Origin: Flagellimonas ochracea | Lineage (GTDB): Bacteria > Bacteroidota > Bacteroidia > Flavobacteriales > Flavobacteriaceae | Length of the DNA: 64,000 bases | Direction of reading: 5' to 3' | NCBI RefSeq assembly: GCF_009903685.1 | Contig: NZ_JAAABI010000005.1 | Coordinates: forward strand, 120,634-184,633 | Part shown: positions 16,805 through 25,845 of the stretch, one piece after another | Layout of the letters: every line of letters starts with the position of its first letter | How positions within the stretch are numbered: the stretch's first letter is position 1 | Program-made: the position numbers and the translations under genes | Notes under the pieces: generated by a model | Told to the model about the DNA's origin: nothing | Databases searched by the model: none | What the model saw: the letters and a program-made list of their open reading frames with translations, nothing else

Positions 16805-19336
16805 TCCAAGCGAAATGTTTTGAACCGTTTCTATCTGGTCGTTTTCATTAATGCGATAATATTGGTTCAAGGTGTTCTTTCTATTGGTTATGTTCAGTAG
16901 CGAAATGCCCGCACTGGCTTTTACACGGCGACTTAAATCAAAGTTGTATACAGCAGAGGCATCAGCTCGGAAATAGTCGGGCAATCGGCTGCTATTGGGT
17001 GTTTGGTAATTGATGCTGATAGGGAAAACCGTGGTGTCCAAGGCCTCATCACCCGCCAAAGGCTCCGTAATTGGCCTCCCTGTGCGGTAATTGACCCCCA
17101 CACTCATTTTTAGGTTGCTGTAGGTGTAAGTACCTGCAAAGGTAAGGGTATGTCGAATGTCCAAATTGTTTGGAAAACTATTGGGCACGATAGACTCAAA
17201 GGTGTAATCGTTTTTGTTGTACGTATAGCTGAACCAAGTACTATAGTTATCCCCCCTTTTATTGATAAGAAACTCCATTCCTGCGACATCATAGCTTCCG
17301 ATTTCTCCATTAAATTGGTCCTGGTTTTGAAATCCCTGGGTTCGGGTGCTTATACCGTCCACCTTTTTATAAAAGCCTTCAAGACCTAAGTACAAATTGT
17401 TTTTTTGGTAGTTGATGCCGACTGACCCTTGTTTGCTTTCTGTTATGGGAAGAATGTTGTCATCGGATAAAATCCAGCGACGTTTCTCAATACCCAAAAA
17501 ATTTTGCTCCAAATCAATCACTTGATTGGTGGTCTGGCTTTTGAATTCTCCCAAAACCTCGGCCCTAAGGTAGTTGGCCAACCTAAAATTGAGATTCAGC
17601 CGGGGTTCCACCAAAACCTTGGAAAAGGTATCCAGATTTTCAATGTAATTTAAACGTGCCCCTATCTTGGCGATAAATCTGTTTTTAAAAGAAGCAAAAT
17701 TGATTTCTGAGTATGGGGCGTATATGCGAATAACACCTTTGGTGTTGCTGTCAAAGTTGGGCTGTGATACAAAAGCTCGATTGACGATACCGGTTTCCAC
17801 ATATTGAAGGCCGTTTGACCATCCCAAGTTTTCCAAAAGTTCATATTGGGTGTCTAGTTTTATGGCCCGTTCGTCTACTATGTTTTTTTGATTGAGTATT
17901 TGAATCTGATTTGCAAAAATACTTTGGGCATCCAAATTGTAATTGGAATAGTACACGTTCAAATGGGACGAGAATCGGTTCGTCCAACGACTTACTAATT
18001 GCCCTCCAATAGAAAAGTTGTTCTGTTTCAAAATACTGTTGGTGGTCTCATCGTTCTCCACATCGGTTTCCTGATAATCCAGGTTGTTGGTAATACTGAT
18101 GAAATTCAAACGAAATTGGTGGTCATCATTGATGTCATATAACAGCTTGCCCGTGAAATCATAAAAGAAAAAGTTTTCACTGCGTTCAATATCCTCGTCC
18201 ACAGCAATGTTGTTCTGGTTGGTCACTTCGCTATCCTGAAAAGCCCTGTCGAAAAAGTTGTTGTATGTTGGTGTATTCAAAAAATCGGTGGTGGAGCGCC
18301 GGGCGGAAAATTGAAGGCCTATATTTTCGGAGATTGGAATTTGTCCAAAAATATCGCCACTGATAAGATTGACTCCGGCCCCCCCGGAAAAGTAATCGGG
18401 AACCTGATTGTTCGTCTCCATTTGAATTACGCTGCTTACGCCATCGCCAAAAGCAGCAGGGGTGCCATTTTTAATGACGGTGACTTTATCCGTTAGGTAG
18501 GGGTTAAAAGCAGAAATCAATCCAAAAAAGTGTCCGGATTGATACATTTTAATGCCGTTCCAAAGAATTAGGTTCTGGTCATTGGTGCCGCCCCTTACGT
18601 TTATATCTGAAACGGTTTCATCTATACTTTTTATACCCGGAAGTGCTTGGACGGTTTGCAGGACATCTGGTTCAATAAGGCCTGGCAAAATACCAAAATC
18701 GGCCGTGTTCAAGGTAATGCTCGCGTCTTTTTCCTTAATGATGCCCGAGGTAAGAAATTCATATACGATGACCTCATTTAATCTTTCGTATTGCTGTGCC
18801 AGCAGAATTTTGGAACAGCCCTTGTCTTTAAGTATTTCTTCCACCTTGATTACCTTTGTACTGTACCCCAGATAACGGATTCTCAATGAGGCATTCCGAG
18901 GGATATTTGATAAGGCAAAGGCACCGTCCGTTCCCGTTATTTGCGCAGTATCTGTACCCAGCACTTCCAAAGTGGCCCCTGGAATCGTATTTTCGGCAAA
19001 ATTGTCCAAAACAAAACCACAGAGATTGACCAATGCGTTCTTGGACAGGCTGTAGTAGCGATCACTTATTTTTTCTATTGTGATTTGGAACTGGGTTTCA
19101 ATGTGCTTCAGTACATCTTCCAGCGTGTTTAAATTATCGGTTGTGGACAATTCGATACCCTCCAAATCTTCATTCAGATATGAAAATTTGACACTGAACC
19201 GATTTTCCAATTTCTTGATATAAGAAATCAGGCTCACGGTATCTTGCTGTTCTTCCTGGGCTGTTAGGGTAGAGGAAAGCAACAGTAATAGCGCTGATAA
19301 AAACGTTATTTGGCTATTACGGAGTGTTCTCAGCAT
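16769..19336 (-). CDS. STN-domain TonB-dependent outer-membrane receptor (FecA-like)
   Basis: The ATG at 19336 (MLRTLRNSQ) starts a good signal peptide ending in LTAQ; an ATG four codons upstream is possible. The order of domains is an STN signalling domain (about 30-105), a carboxypeptidase-regulatory domain (LCGFVLDNFAENTIPGATLE), a plug (IKSIDETVSDINVRGGTNDQ, with an RGG motif), and a beta-barrel of about 600 residues ending in the aromatic Phe of FRVSF. It imports an unknown ligand using TonB energy. The STN domain plus the adjacent FecR and ECF sigma genes indicate ligand-induced transcription. Its start overlaps the fecR stop by about 20 nt. Confidence 0.93.
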   Translation of the reverse strand: MLRTLRNSQITFLSALLLLLSSTLTAQEEQQDTVSLISYIKKLENRFSVKFSYLNEDLEGIELSTTDNLNTLEDVLKHIETQFQITIEKISDRYYSLSKNALVNLCGFVLDNFAENTIPGATLEVLGTDTAQITGTDGAFALSNIPRNASLRIRYLGYSTKVIKVEEILKDKGCSKILLAQQYERLNEVIVYEFLTSGIIKEKDASITLNTADFGILPGLIEPDVLQTVQALPGIKSIDETVSDINVRGGTNDQNLILWNGIKMYQSGHFFGLISAFNPYLTDKVTVIKNGTPAAFGDGVSSVIQMETNNQVPDYFSGGAGVNLISGDIFGQIPISENIGLQFSARRSTTDFLNTPTYNNFFDRAFQDSEVTNQNNIAVDEDIERSENFFFYDFTGKLLYDINDDHQFRLNFISITNNLDYQETDVENDETTNSILKQNNFSIGGQLVSRWTNRFSSHLNVYYSNYNLDAQSIFANQIQILNQKNIVDERAIKLDTQYELLENLGWSNGLQYVETGIVNRAFVSQPNFDSNTKGVIRIYAPYSEINFASFKNRFIAKIGARLNYIENLDTFSKVLVEPRLNLNFRLANYLRAEVLGEFKSQTTNQVIDLEQNFLGIEKRRWILSDDNILPITESKQGSVGINYQKNNLYLGLEGFYKKVDGISTRTQGFQNQDQFNGEIGSYDVAGMEFLINKRGDNYSTWFSYTYNKNDYTFESIVPNSFPNNLDIRHTLTFAGTYTYSNLKMSVGVNYRTGRPITEPLAGDEALDTTVFPISINYQTPNSSRLPDYFRADASAVYNFDLSRRVKASAGISLLNITNRKNTLNQYYRINENDQIETVQNISLGLTPNVSFRVSF

Positions 19337-20228
19337 AAAAAAGTACATTATTGCCCTCTAATTTATAACGCAATTTTGAGGGGGAACTTATACTTTTCAA
19401 AGCCATATCTAAATCTGTGTTGCTAAAGGTACCGGTAAATCGAAGTTCGGTATCCACTTTTTCGGTTTTTACCTTGAGGTTGTATTGCCTTTCCAGTTCG
19501 TCAAAAACATACTGCAAAGGAATGTTTTCAAAACTACTTTCATTGTTTAACCAACTGGGCTGGATATCTTTGGCTTCGGAGGTGTTCAATTGTTCACCCT
19601 TGATGATTACAAAGGAGTTTCCGGCAGGCAACTGGGTTTCTTTTCCATCATAGGTTACGCTTACCAAGCCTTCATAACAGGTAACTTCAAAAAAGTTTTT
19701 CCTGTTTTCCACATTAAATTGGGTGCCCAGCACTGTAATGGTACCTTGACTGGTGGTAACTGTAAACTTCTTGCCTTTGGCAACTTTGAAGAAAGCTTCA
19801 CCCTCGAGGGAGACATCACGTTTTTTATCCCATTTTTTTTCACTGAACGACACTCTGGAGTCAGCATTCAAAATAATTTCCGAATTATCGGGCAAGGTAA
19901 CCTCGGTACGTTGAGCGTAGTCTGTGGAAACGGATTCGCCCAAATTGGACAAATAAAAATAGGAACTGGCAAGCAATATGGCAATAACAGCAGCCACTCG
20001 AAGAAACTTCTTGAAAGGATTGAGGCTGATAACCTTCGGTGCTTGGTCAATACGCTCTTCTTTAAGTCGCTTCCATGCTTGGTCCACGTCGAAATCCGGT
20101 CCTTCAAGAGCACCCGAAATCTCCTTAAGCTTCTGATAAGAGGCATATTCTTCGGAATTTTCAAATTCCTTGAGTTCCCCTTCCGTAAGCTCACCACTAA
20201 GCCATTTTGCCAAGTAATTTTCTTGCAT
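19317..20228 (-). CDS. FecR-family anti-sigma factor
   Basis: 303 residues. An N-terminal cytoplasmic part of about 75 residues would bind the sigma factor, followed by one membrane helix (RVAAVIAILLASSYFYLS). The periplasmic FecR domain then follows (EVTLPDNSEIILNADSRVSF, VLGTQFNV), and a C-terminal DUF4974/STN-like domain (FENIPLQYVFDELERQYNLK) ends the protein. In the Fec paradigm it relays receptor occupancy across the membrane to release the ECF sigma. It lies between the sigma and receptor genes and overlaps the receptor start. A shared promoter-like motif lies 40 bp upstream. Confidence 0.95.
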   Translation of the reverse strand: MQENYLAKWLSGELTEGELKEFENSEEYASYQKLKEISGALEGPDFDVDQAWKRLKEERIDQAPKVISLNPFKKFLRVAAVIAILLASSYFYLSNLGESVSTDYAQRTEVTLPDNSEIILNADSRVSFSEKKWDKKRDVSLEGEAFFKVAKGKKFTVTTSQGTITVLGTQFNVENRKNFFEVTCYEGLVSVTYDGKETQLPAGNSFVIIKGEQLNTSEAKDIQPSWLNNESSFENIPLQYVFDELERQYNLKVKTEKVDTELRFTGTFSNTDLDMALKSISSPSKLRYKLEGNNVLFYAENTP

Positions 20229-20267
20229 GATTTCTATGCTTTACCTTATTTAAACAATTTGGTTATT

Positions 20268-20284
20268 AAAAACCCTACTTTTTC
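20268..20284 (-). promoter_or_regulatory. Candidate ECF-sigma promoter motif for fecR/receptor
   Basis: Read on the minus strand, these 17 bases are GAAAAAGTAGGGTTTTT, 40 bp before fecR. The identical 17-mer occurs in the forward direction at 20909-20925, upstream of the divergent lipoprotein operon. Conservation at two units flanking a sigma gene suggests a shared sigma-dependent promoter. Confidence 0.55.
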
Positions 20285-20366
20285 AATTTACAATTATTAA
20301 TAAATTAGTTTGCGAGATATTTTTCTGCAATCTGTTTACTGTTGATTATCAATTGTCCATTGAAGT

Positions 20367-20888
20367 TCAGATGCCATCAATCTGCTCCCGTAAACTTTTC
20401 AGCGCCAAATGCATTCTTTTTTCTATGGCCTTTATGCTCACTCCTTCCATTTCAGCAATTTCAGCATATTTCTTTCCGTCTATCCGATTCAATAAAAAAG
20501 TGGTCCTTTGGTTTTCGGGCAATGCGTTCAACGCCCTATCCAGTTTCTGTTGAAATTCCTTTTCTTCCAACAGAAATTCTGGAGATTCACCAAAACGTTC
20601 GTTGGCGTTTTTAGTATAGTTCAACCTTACCTTTTCTGCCTTTATCATATTAAGACTAAGATTGTTGGCAACCTTATAAACAAAGGACTTTGCCTTGTCC
20701 GGGGTAACCTTGCCACAATTCTCCCAAAGCTTTACGAAGGCTTCCTGAACAGCGTCATGCGCCCTTTCCTCATTGCCAAACTTATAATAGATGTAATTAA
20801 AAATCGTTTTAGAGTTAGTTTTAAATATAGTGTTGAAGATTTGTTCTTCACATACATTGTCCATGGGTTCGAAATTGTCGGAACCCAA
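20367..20888 (-). CDS. ECF-type RNA polymerase sigma-70 factor (FecI-like)
   Basis: 173 residues. Region 2 is seen in FNYIYYKFGNEERAHDAVQE and AFVKLWEN, and region 4 (a helix-turn-helix) in LPENQRTTFLLNRIDGKKYA followed by EIAEMEGVSIKAIEKRMHLA. A linker of about 50 residues separates them, as in the Bacteroidota ECF10 type. It is expected to bind core polymerase when freed from FecR and drive the receptor operon. ATG codons at 20888 and 20864 are both possible starts. The 138-bp gap to fecR contains the candidate promoter, so sigma and fecR may be transcribed separately. Confidence 0.95.
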   Translation of the reverse strand: MGSDNFEPMDNVCEEQIFNTIFKTNSKTIFNYIYYKFGNEERAHDAVQEAFVKLWENCGKVTPDKAKSFVYKVANNLSLNMIKAEKVRLNYTKNANERFGESPEFLLEEKEFQQKLDRALNALPENQRTTFLLNRIDGKKYAEIAEMEGVSIKAIEKRMHLALKSLREQIDGI

Positions 20889-20908
20889 AGATATTTGAAA
20901 AAAAATTA

Positions 20909-20925
20909 GAAAAAGTAGGGTTTTT
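20909..20925 (+). promoter_or_regulatory. Candidate ECF-sigma promoter motif for the lipoprotein operon
   Basis: GAAAAAGTAGGGTTTTT, 52 bp before the start of the 586-residue lipoprotein, is identical in sequence and relative orientation to the motif upstream of fecR. Confidence 0.55.
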
Positions 20926-20977
20926 TATCGGAGCGTTGTTCTAGTGATGAAAATTAACCCCATAATCCAAATTCGTT

Positions 20978-22738
20978 ATGAAAAAGTTTTTAAATAGCCT
21001 GATGTACCTTGGCTTTTTTATCATTGCCCTTAATTTTACGGCATGCCAGTCGGAATTTGAGGAAATTAACGGTGGTGAGGATACTGAAGCCATCAAAGCA
21101 AACTCCACTACAGCGGTACTAATAGAAAAGACATCCTCGAACGATGGTTCTTTCGACAACATTGTGGATGGCGCAAGTTGTGTTGCTGTAAATTTTCCCT
21201 ACACCGTTCAGGTAAATGGAATTGAAATTATTATTGATTCCCGAGAAGATCTTCATGCCATCGAGGAAATATTTGATGAACTTGATGATGATGAGGACAT
21301 TTTGAACATTCTTTTCCCGATTACTATCACCCTTGCTGACTTTACTGAGATCGTCATTGAAAATCTAGATCAGTTAGAGGATTTGGCAGAAGACTGTCTT
21401 GAGGGAGGTGATGATGATGACATCGAATGTATAGATTTTGTTTATCCCATTACCTTGTTCACATTTGATATCAACGAGCAGCAGTCTGGTGAGGTTGTTA
21501 TTGAAAGCGATGAGCAATTGCGAAAATTCTTTGACGAACTCGATGATGATGACCTTATTGGCATTGAGTTTCCATTAACACTTAAGAAATTTGACGGTAC
21601 CGAGCTTGTGGTAAATAGTAATGCTGAATTGGCCATGGCCTTGGAAAATGCTGAGGATGAATGCGACGAGGATGATGATGACGATTATAATGATGATGAT
21701 TTTGATGAAGAACGTTTCGATTTTTGTTTGACTGAATGCCCATGGTTGGTGCAGGAAGTGGTTCGTGACAACGTCGACAACACAGAACAGTACCTGGAAT
21801 ACATAATGACCTTTACCGAAGATGGAGGTGTTACGGTTAAGGATAGGACAGGAAACGTTTTGAATGGAACTTGGAGTTCCAGATTCACCGACCATGGTCC
21901 ATTATTGACCTTGGAGTTCGATATGTTGGTGGACTTCAACCTAGAGTGGTTGGTATATGAAATTGGAGACCATACCATAAAGTTATATGCCGAGAACGGC
22001 AATAAAATTATCCTTAAACAGCTTTGTGATAATGATGACGAGGTTGATTTGAGCGGATTGAGAGAGATTCTTAAGGAATGTGAGTGGATCATCAAAAAGG
22101 TAAAAAACCAAGGTGAGGAAATAGAAAGACTACTTGGGTTCGAGTTTAAGTTTATGCCCGAAGGTGTGGTTACCTTGAGCGACGGAATTTCAACTTCCGA
22201 AGGTACATGGGAAGTTGGATACAATGACCAACAAGTACTCTCATTGCTGATTACCATTGAAGGTGAAACTAGCGTAAGCTTTGATTGGCCGTTAAGAGAT
22301 CTGGACAATGACAGACTTAGATTTGAAGTCGAAGAAATTGATTACGAATTGATTTTACTTCGAGTGTGTGATGACAGCGCTGGAGATGGTGATGTTACCG
22401 AGATTAGGAATATTATGCTTGGAGGATTATGGAATGTGGCTCTTTATCAAGAAGATGGAATGGACATGACCGCCGATTATACCGATATGGATTTTAACTT
22501 CTCCACTATGCACCAAGTTGAGGTTTCCATAAATGACGATCCCATAGCCGCTGGACTTTGGAGAATCCTAAGAGATTCTGAAGAAGGGTTGAAATTCTAT
22601 ATCAATTTTGACAGTATGGATGCCTTGGGTGATTTGACTGACGATTGGAAAATCGTAGAAGTCACTGAGAACAGAATCGAGCTTAGGGATGAAAGTGGTG
22701 ATGGCACTGTGGACATACTTGTCTTTGAAAAACCTTAG
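20978..22738 (+). CDS. Large acidic modular lipoprotein
   Basis: 586 residues. A signal peptide ends in a lipobox-like NFTAC (Cys24), so it is probably lipid-anchored. The N-terminal half holds four related units that begin with FPYT/FPIT/YPIT/FPLT and end in an acidic helix (for example the run EDECDEDDDDD). The C-terminal half holds three lipocalin-like modules with a GTW core (LNGTWSS, EGTWEVG, and GLWRILR). The Asp/Glu-rich linkers could bind divalent metal ions. It is divergent from the sigma gene and shares its promoter motif with the receptor operon, so it may be part of the same stimulus response. Function unknown. Confidence 0.75.
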   Translation: MKKFLNSLMYLGFFIIALNFTACQSEFEEINGGEDTEAIKANSTTAVLIEKTSSNDGSFDNIVDGASCVAVNFPYTVQVNGIEIIIDSREDLHAIEEIFDELDDDEDILNILFPITITLADFTEIVIENLDQLEDLAEDCLEGGDDDDIECIDFVYPITLFTFDINEQQSGEVVIESDEQLRKFFDELDDDDLIGIEFPLTLKKFDGTELVVNSNAELAMALENAEDECDEDDDDDYNDDDFDEERFDFCLTECPWLVQEVVRDNVDNTEQYLEYIMTFTEDGGVTVKDRTGNVLNGTWSSRFTDHGPLLTLEFDMLVDFNLEWLVYEIGDHTIKLYAENGNKIILKQLCDNDDEVDLSGLREILKECEWIIKKVKNQGEEIERLLGFEFKFMPEGVVTLSDGISTSEGTWEVGYNDQQVLSLLITIEGETSVSFDWPLRDLDNDRLRFEVEEIDYELILLRVCDDSAGDGDVTEIRNIMLGGLWNVALYQEDGMDMTADYTDMDFNFSTMHQVEVSINDDPIAAGLWRILRDSEEGLKFYINFDSMDALGDLTDDWKIVEVTENRIELRDESGDGTVDILVFEKP

Positions 22739-22766
22739 AACTTAAAAAACGAGAACACTATATAAA

Positions 22767-23252
22767 ATGAAAAAAGCAATTCTAAAATTGATGGCTATCA
22801 CAACCATGGTTGTAACAATAGGCTGTAGTGATGACAATCAGGATAGCGCAATGGAAAACAACCTTTCTCCTGCACAAATAGCAGAACTTAAAGCTATTGC
22901 AGAAGACGGTTCATGGACAATCACCTACTTTTTTGATACAGACAAAGAGGAAACCTCCGATTTCAATGGATATACGTTCACTTTCAATTCGGATGGCACA
23001 CTTACTGCTTCCAATGGATCAAATGAGGTCACCGGAACTTGGTCCATAACAGATTCCGATAGCAATAGTAATGATGATAGCAGTGATGACGATAGTGGAG
23101 CAGATTTCAACATAGCCTTTTCATCGCCAGCTGATTTTGAAGATTTAAGTGACGACTGGGACATTGTGGAATACTCATCAGTTCGAATTGAGTTAATCGA
23201 TGTTAGTGGTGGAAATGGTGGAACTGATAACTTGGTTTTCGAAAAGAACTAG
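22767..23252 (+). CDS. Small lipoprotein with one lipocalin-like module
   Basis: 161 residues with a signal peptide and lipobox VTIGC (Cys20). It carries one module like those in the upstream protein: GSWTITYFFDTDKEE, YTFTFNSDGTLTASNGSNEV, GTWSITDSDS, then an acidic Ser/Asp-rich loop. Its end (IELIDVSGGNGGTDNLVFEK) closely resembles that of the 586-residue protein (IELRDESGDGTVDILVFEK). It starts 28 bp downstream of that gene, so the two are probably an operon born from duplication. A strong terminator follows. Confidence 0.75.
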   Translation: MKKAILKLMAITTMVVTIGCSDDNQDSAMENNLSPAQIAELKAIAEDGSWTITYFFDTDKEETSDFNGYTFTFNSDGTLTASNGSNEVTGTWSITDSDSNSNDDSSDDDSGADFNIAFSSPADFEDLSDDWDIVEYSSVRIELIDVSGGNGGTDNLVFEKN

Positions 23253-23278
23253 ATAGATTTTCCCCCTAATCTTTATTG

Positions 23279-23316
23279 AAAAGGACGGCCCTCCCCAAAG
23301 CCGTCCTTTTCTTTTT
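23279..23316 (+). terminator. Strong intrinsic terminator after the lipoprotein operon
   Basis: A perfect 11-bp stem, AAAAGGACGGC with GCCGTCCTTTT, encloses a 10-nt loop and is followed by a T-rich run. Confidence 0.88.
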
Positions 23317-23324
23317 ATTATTAT

Positions 23325-23332
23325 TAAATTTG
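23325..23332 (+). promoter_or_regulatory. -7 promoter element upstream of ffh
   Basis: TAAATTTG matches TAnnTTTG and lies 24 bp before the ffh ATG, directly after the preceding terminator. Confidence 0.5.
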
Positions 23333-23356
23333 TCCCTCTAAAAATGCAGAGTGCCC

Positions 23357-24685
23357 ATGTTTGATAATTTAAGCGAAAAGCTGGATAAAGCCCTCCACGT
23401 CCTCAAAGGGCATGGACAGATTACGGAAATTAATGTTGCAGAGACCTTAAAAGAGGTTCGTAGGGCCCTATTGGATGCCGATGTCAACTTTAAGATAGCC
23501 AAAGAATTTACCAATAGGGTAAAGGAAAAGGCTTTGGGTCAAAATGTACTGACCACCTTGCAGCCTGGCCAGCTTATGGTGAAGATTGTAAAGGATGAGC
23601 TCACCCAATTGATGGGGGGCGAGGCGGAAGAAATTGACCTATCGGGGAATCCCTCTGTAATTCTAATGTCTGGTTTACAAGGATCTGGTAAGACCACGTT
23701 TTCAGGTAAACTGGCCAACTATCTCAAAACCAAGAAAGGCAAGAAACCCCTTTTGGTAGCCTGTGACGTGTATCGTCCCGCAGCTATTGACCAGTTGCAC
23801 ATTGTCGGTGAGCAAATAGGTGTTGAAGTATACTCAGACAGGGAGAACAATGACCCTGTGGCAATAGCTAGGGCAGGGGTAAAGCATGCTAAGGAAATTG
23901 GTGCCAGTGTGGTCATTATAGATACGGCAGGACGTTTGGCGGTGGATGAACAAATGATGACCGAAATTGCCAATATCCATAAAGCAGCATCACCGCAAGA
24001 AACACTTTTTGTGGTGGATGCCATGACGGGGCAGGATGCTGTGAATACCGCAAAAGCCTTCAATGACGTATTGAATTTTGATGGGGTTATCCTGACCAAG
24101 TTGGATGGTGATACTCGAGGCGGTGCGGCCATTTCCATTAAATCGGTGGTGGACAAGCCCATCAAATTTATTGGGACTGGAGAAAAAATGGAGGCCATTG
24201 ATGTGTTCTATCCTTCCAGGATGGCGGACCGTATTTTGGGTATGGGGGATGTGGTATCCCTTGTGGAGCGTGCCCAAGAACAATTTGATGAGGAACAGGC
24301 ACGAAAAATTCAAAAGAAGATTGCAAAAAATCGATTTGGTTTTGATGATTTCCTGAGCCAAATTCAGCAGATAAAAAAAATGGGGAACATGAAGGACCTC
24401 ATGGGAATGATACCAGGAGCCGGAAAGGCCTTAAAAGGGATGGATATTGATGATGACGCTTTCAAGCATATTGAGGCCATAATCCACTCCATGACCCCAG
24501 ATGAACGCTCCAACCCCTCCAAGCTTAATGCAAGTCGCAAAAAACGTATAGCATCAGGTAGCGGCACTTCTATTCAAGAGGTGAACCAATTGTTGAAACA
24601 GTTTCAGCAAATGAGCAAGATGATGAAAATGATGCAAGGCGGCGGAGGTAAAAAAATGATGCAGATGATGCAGAATATGCGGTAA
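23357..24685 (+). CDS. ffh: Signal recognition particle GTPase Ffh/SRP54
   Basis: 442 residues from the ATG at 23357; a GTG two codons upstream is less likely. The N domain (about 1-85) is followed by the G domain with P-loop GLQGSGKTT, DTAGRL and TKLDGDTRGG. The Met-rich M domain carries LMGMIPGAGKALKG and ends in many Met residues, which bind signal sequences and 4.5S RNA. It delivers ribosomes making membrane proteins to FtsY. The 4.5S RNA gene is not seen here. A heptamer tandem repeat lies directly downstream. Confidence 0.97.
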   Translation: MFDNLSEKLDKALHVLKGHGQITEINVAETLKEVRRALLDADVNFKIAKEFTNRVKEKALGQNVLTTLQPGQLMVKIVKDELTQLMGGEAEEIDLSGNPSVILMSGLQGSGKTTFSGKLANYLKTKKGKKPLLVACDVYRPAAIDQLHIVGEQIGVEVYSDRENNDPVAIARAGVKHAKEIGASVVIIDTAGRLAVDEQMMTEIANIHKAASPQETLFVVDAMTGQDAVNTAKAFNDVLNFDGVILTKLDGDTRGGAAISIKSVVDKPIKFIGTGEKMEAIDVFYPSRMADRILGMGDVVSLVERAQEQFDEEQARKIQKKIAKNRFGFDDFLSQIQQIKKMGNMKDLMGMIPGAGKALKGMDIDDDAFKHIEAIIHSMTPDERSNPSKLNASRKKRIASGSGTSIQEVNQLLKQFQQMSKMMKMMQGGGGKKMMQMMQNMR

Positions 24686-24691
24686 TTTTAG

Positions 24692-24768
24692 TCAGTAGTC
24701 AGTAGTCAGTAGTCAGTAGTCAGTAGTCAGTAGTCAGTAGTCAGTAGTCAGTAGTCAGTAGTCAGTAG
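24692..24768. repeat. Heptamer tandem repeat, 11 copies
   Basis: Eleven perfect, uninterrupted copies of TCAGTAG fill most of the space between the ffh stop and the folD start. The array is non-coding, and the unit length is not a multiple of three. Perfect identity suggests recent slippage growth, so copy number is likely variable between strains. It ends 18 bp before the folD ATG and could influence its leader. Confidence 0.95.
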
Positions 24769-24786
24769 CAAAAAGATATACAATCC

Positions 24787-25674
24787 ATGGAAATTCTGGA
24801 CGGAAAGAAAGTTTCAAACCAAATCAAAGAAGAACTTGCCGTGGAGGTCGCCCAGATGAAAGCACGAGGCGAAAAAGTTCCTCATTTGGCTGCAGTACTT
24901 GTGGGAAATGATGGTGCCAGTCTTACCTATGTTGGAAGCAAAGTACGGTCTTGTGAAAAAATAGGCTTTGAATCTACTTTGATTCATCTACCCGAGGAAA
25001 CCACCGAAGAGGAATTGTTGAAGCAAGTGGAGAACTTAAACAAGAACACAGACATTGATGGTTATATTGTGCAATTGCCCTTGCCCAAACATATCGACGA
25101 GCAAAAGGTGTTAATGGCGGTGGACCCTGATAAGGATGTGGATGGATTTCATCCTGCAAATTTTGGTAAAATGGCCTTGGATATGGAATCTTTTATACCA
25201 GCCACGCCTTTTGGAATTATGGAACTGCTTCGCAGGTATAACATCGATACCGAAGGAAAACATGCTGTGGTGATAGGAAGGAGCCATATTGTGGGTCGCC
25301 CCATCAGCATATTGCTGAGCCAAAAGGGAAAAGCTGCCAATGCTACGGTCACTCTTACTCATAGCCGAACTAAGGATCTTAAAGCGATTACTGTGCAGGC
25401 GGATATCATTATTTCTGCCCTGGGTGTGCCCAATTTTCTAAAAGAAGATATGGTTAAGGAGGGCGTCGTAGTAATTGACGTGGGTATAACCCGTGTTCCC
25501 GACGAAACCCGAAAAAGAGGGTATTACATTACCGGAGATGTTGATTTTGAAAACGTCAGCAAAAAGGCGTCCCATATTACACCTGTGCCTGGTGGGGTTG
25601 GTCCGATGACCATTGCCATGCTGCTTAAAAACACCTTATTGGCCAGGGAAAGGCACAATGCTTCCAATGCCTAA
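24787..25674 (+). CDS. folD: Bifunctional methylenetetrahydrofolate dehydrogenase/cyclohydrolase
   Basis: 295 residues. Interconverts 5,10-methylene-, methenyl- and 10-formyl-tetrahydrofolate using NADP, supplying one-carbon units. Family motifs are [15 protein letters not shown] (catalytic Tyr and Lys), [38 protein letters not shown] in the Rossmann domain, and [18 protein letters not shown] at the C-terminus. No signal peptide. The stop codon overlaps the end of a broken lipoprotein ORF on the other strand. The start lies 18 bp after the heptamer repeat. Confidence 0.97.
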   Translation: MEILDGKKVSNQIKEELAVEVAQMKARGEKVPHLAAVLVGNDGASLTYVGSKVRSCEKIGFESTLIHLPEETTEEELLKQVENLNKNTDIDGYIVQLPLPKHIDEQKVLMAVDPDKDVDGFHPANFGKMALDMESFIPATPFGIMELLRRYNIDTEGKHAVVIGRSHIVGRPISILLSQKGKAANATVTLTHSRTKDLKAITVQADIIISALGVPNFLKEDMVKEGVVVIDVGITRVPDETRKRGYYITGDVDFENVSKKASHITPVPGGVGPMTIAMLLKNTLLARERHNASNA

Positions 25675-25845
25675 TCTACATTTTCGACTTCAGTATCGAC
25701 AAGTGCAAGCTGTTCCTCTTCATCGGGGGTTATAAAATCCAAATCATTATCACTTTCATCATTGGTACAACCGGTAATCGCGAACGAAGCAAACAGTATG
25801 CTTATTAAACAGTATGCTTATTAAGAGGAGAATGGTTTTCATCAT
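25671..25845 (-). pseudogene. Small lipoprotein gene frameshifted by a 16-bp duplication
   Basis: With one copy of the 16-bp repeat removed, the minus strand encodes 52 residues. These are a signal peptide with lipobox FAITGC, then a short acidic tail ([26 protein letters not shown]) ending in TAG. With both copies present the frame shifts inside the signal peptide and stops soon after. Gene content of this type, a short acidic lipoprotein, is common in flavobacteria. No function is known. It may be a dead gene or a phase-variable one. The remainder of 25846-25991 shows no gene. Confidence 0.6.
25791..25822. repeat. Tandem 16-bp duplication in the lipoprotein ORF
   Basis: AAACAGTATGCTTATT occurs twice in direct succession with no mismatch. 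Sixteen is not a multiple of three, so the duplication shifts the frame of the minus-strand lipoprotein ORF. Confidence 0.9.

Noticed and set aside
19590..20300. Plus-strand ORF of 236 codons
   Set aside because: Antisense to fecR; the minus-strand frame encodes a clear FecR family protein.
24692..24768. Possible CRISPR-like array
   Set aside because: The repeat unit is only 7 bp with no spacers, so it is a simple tandem repeat.
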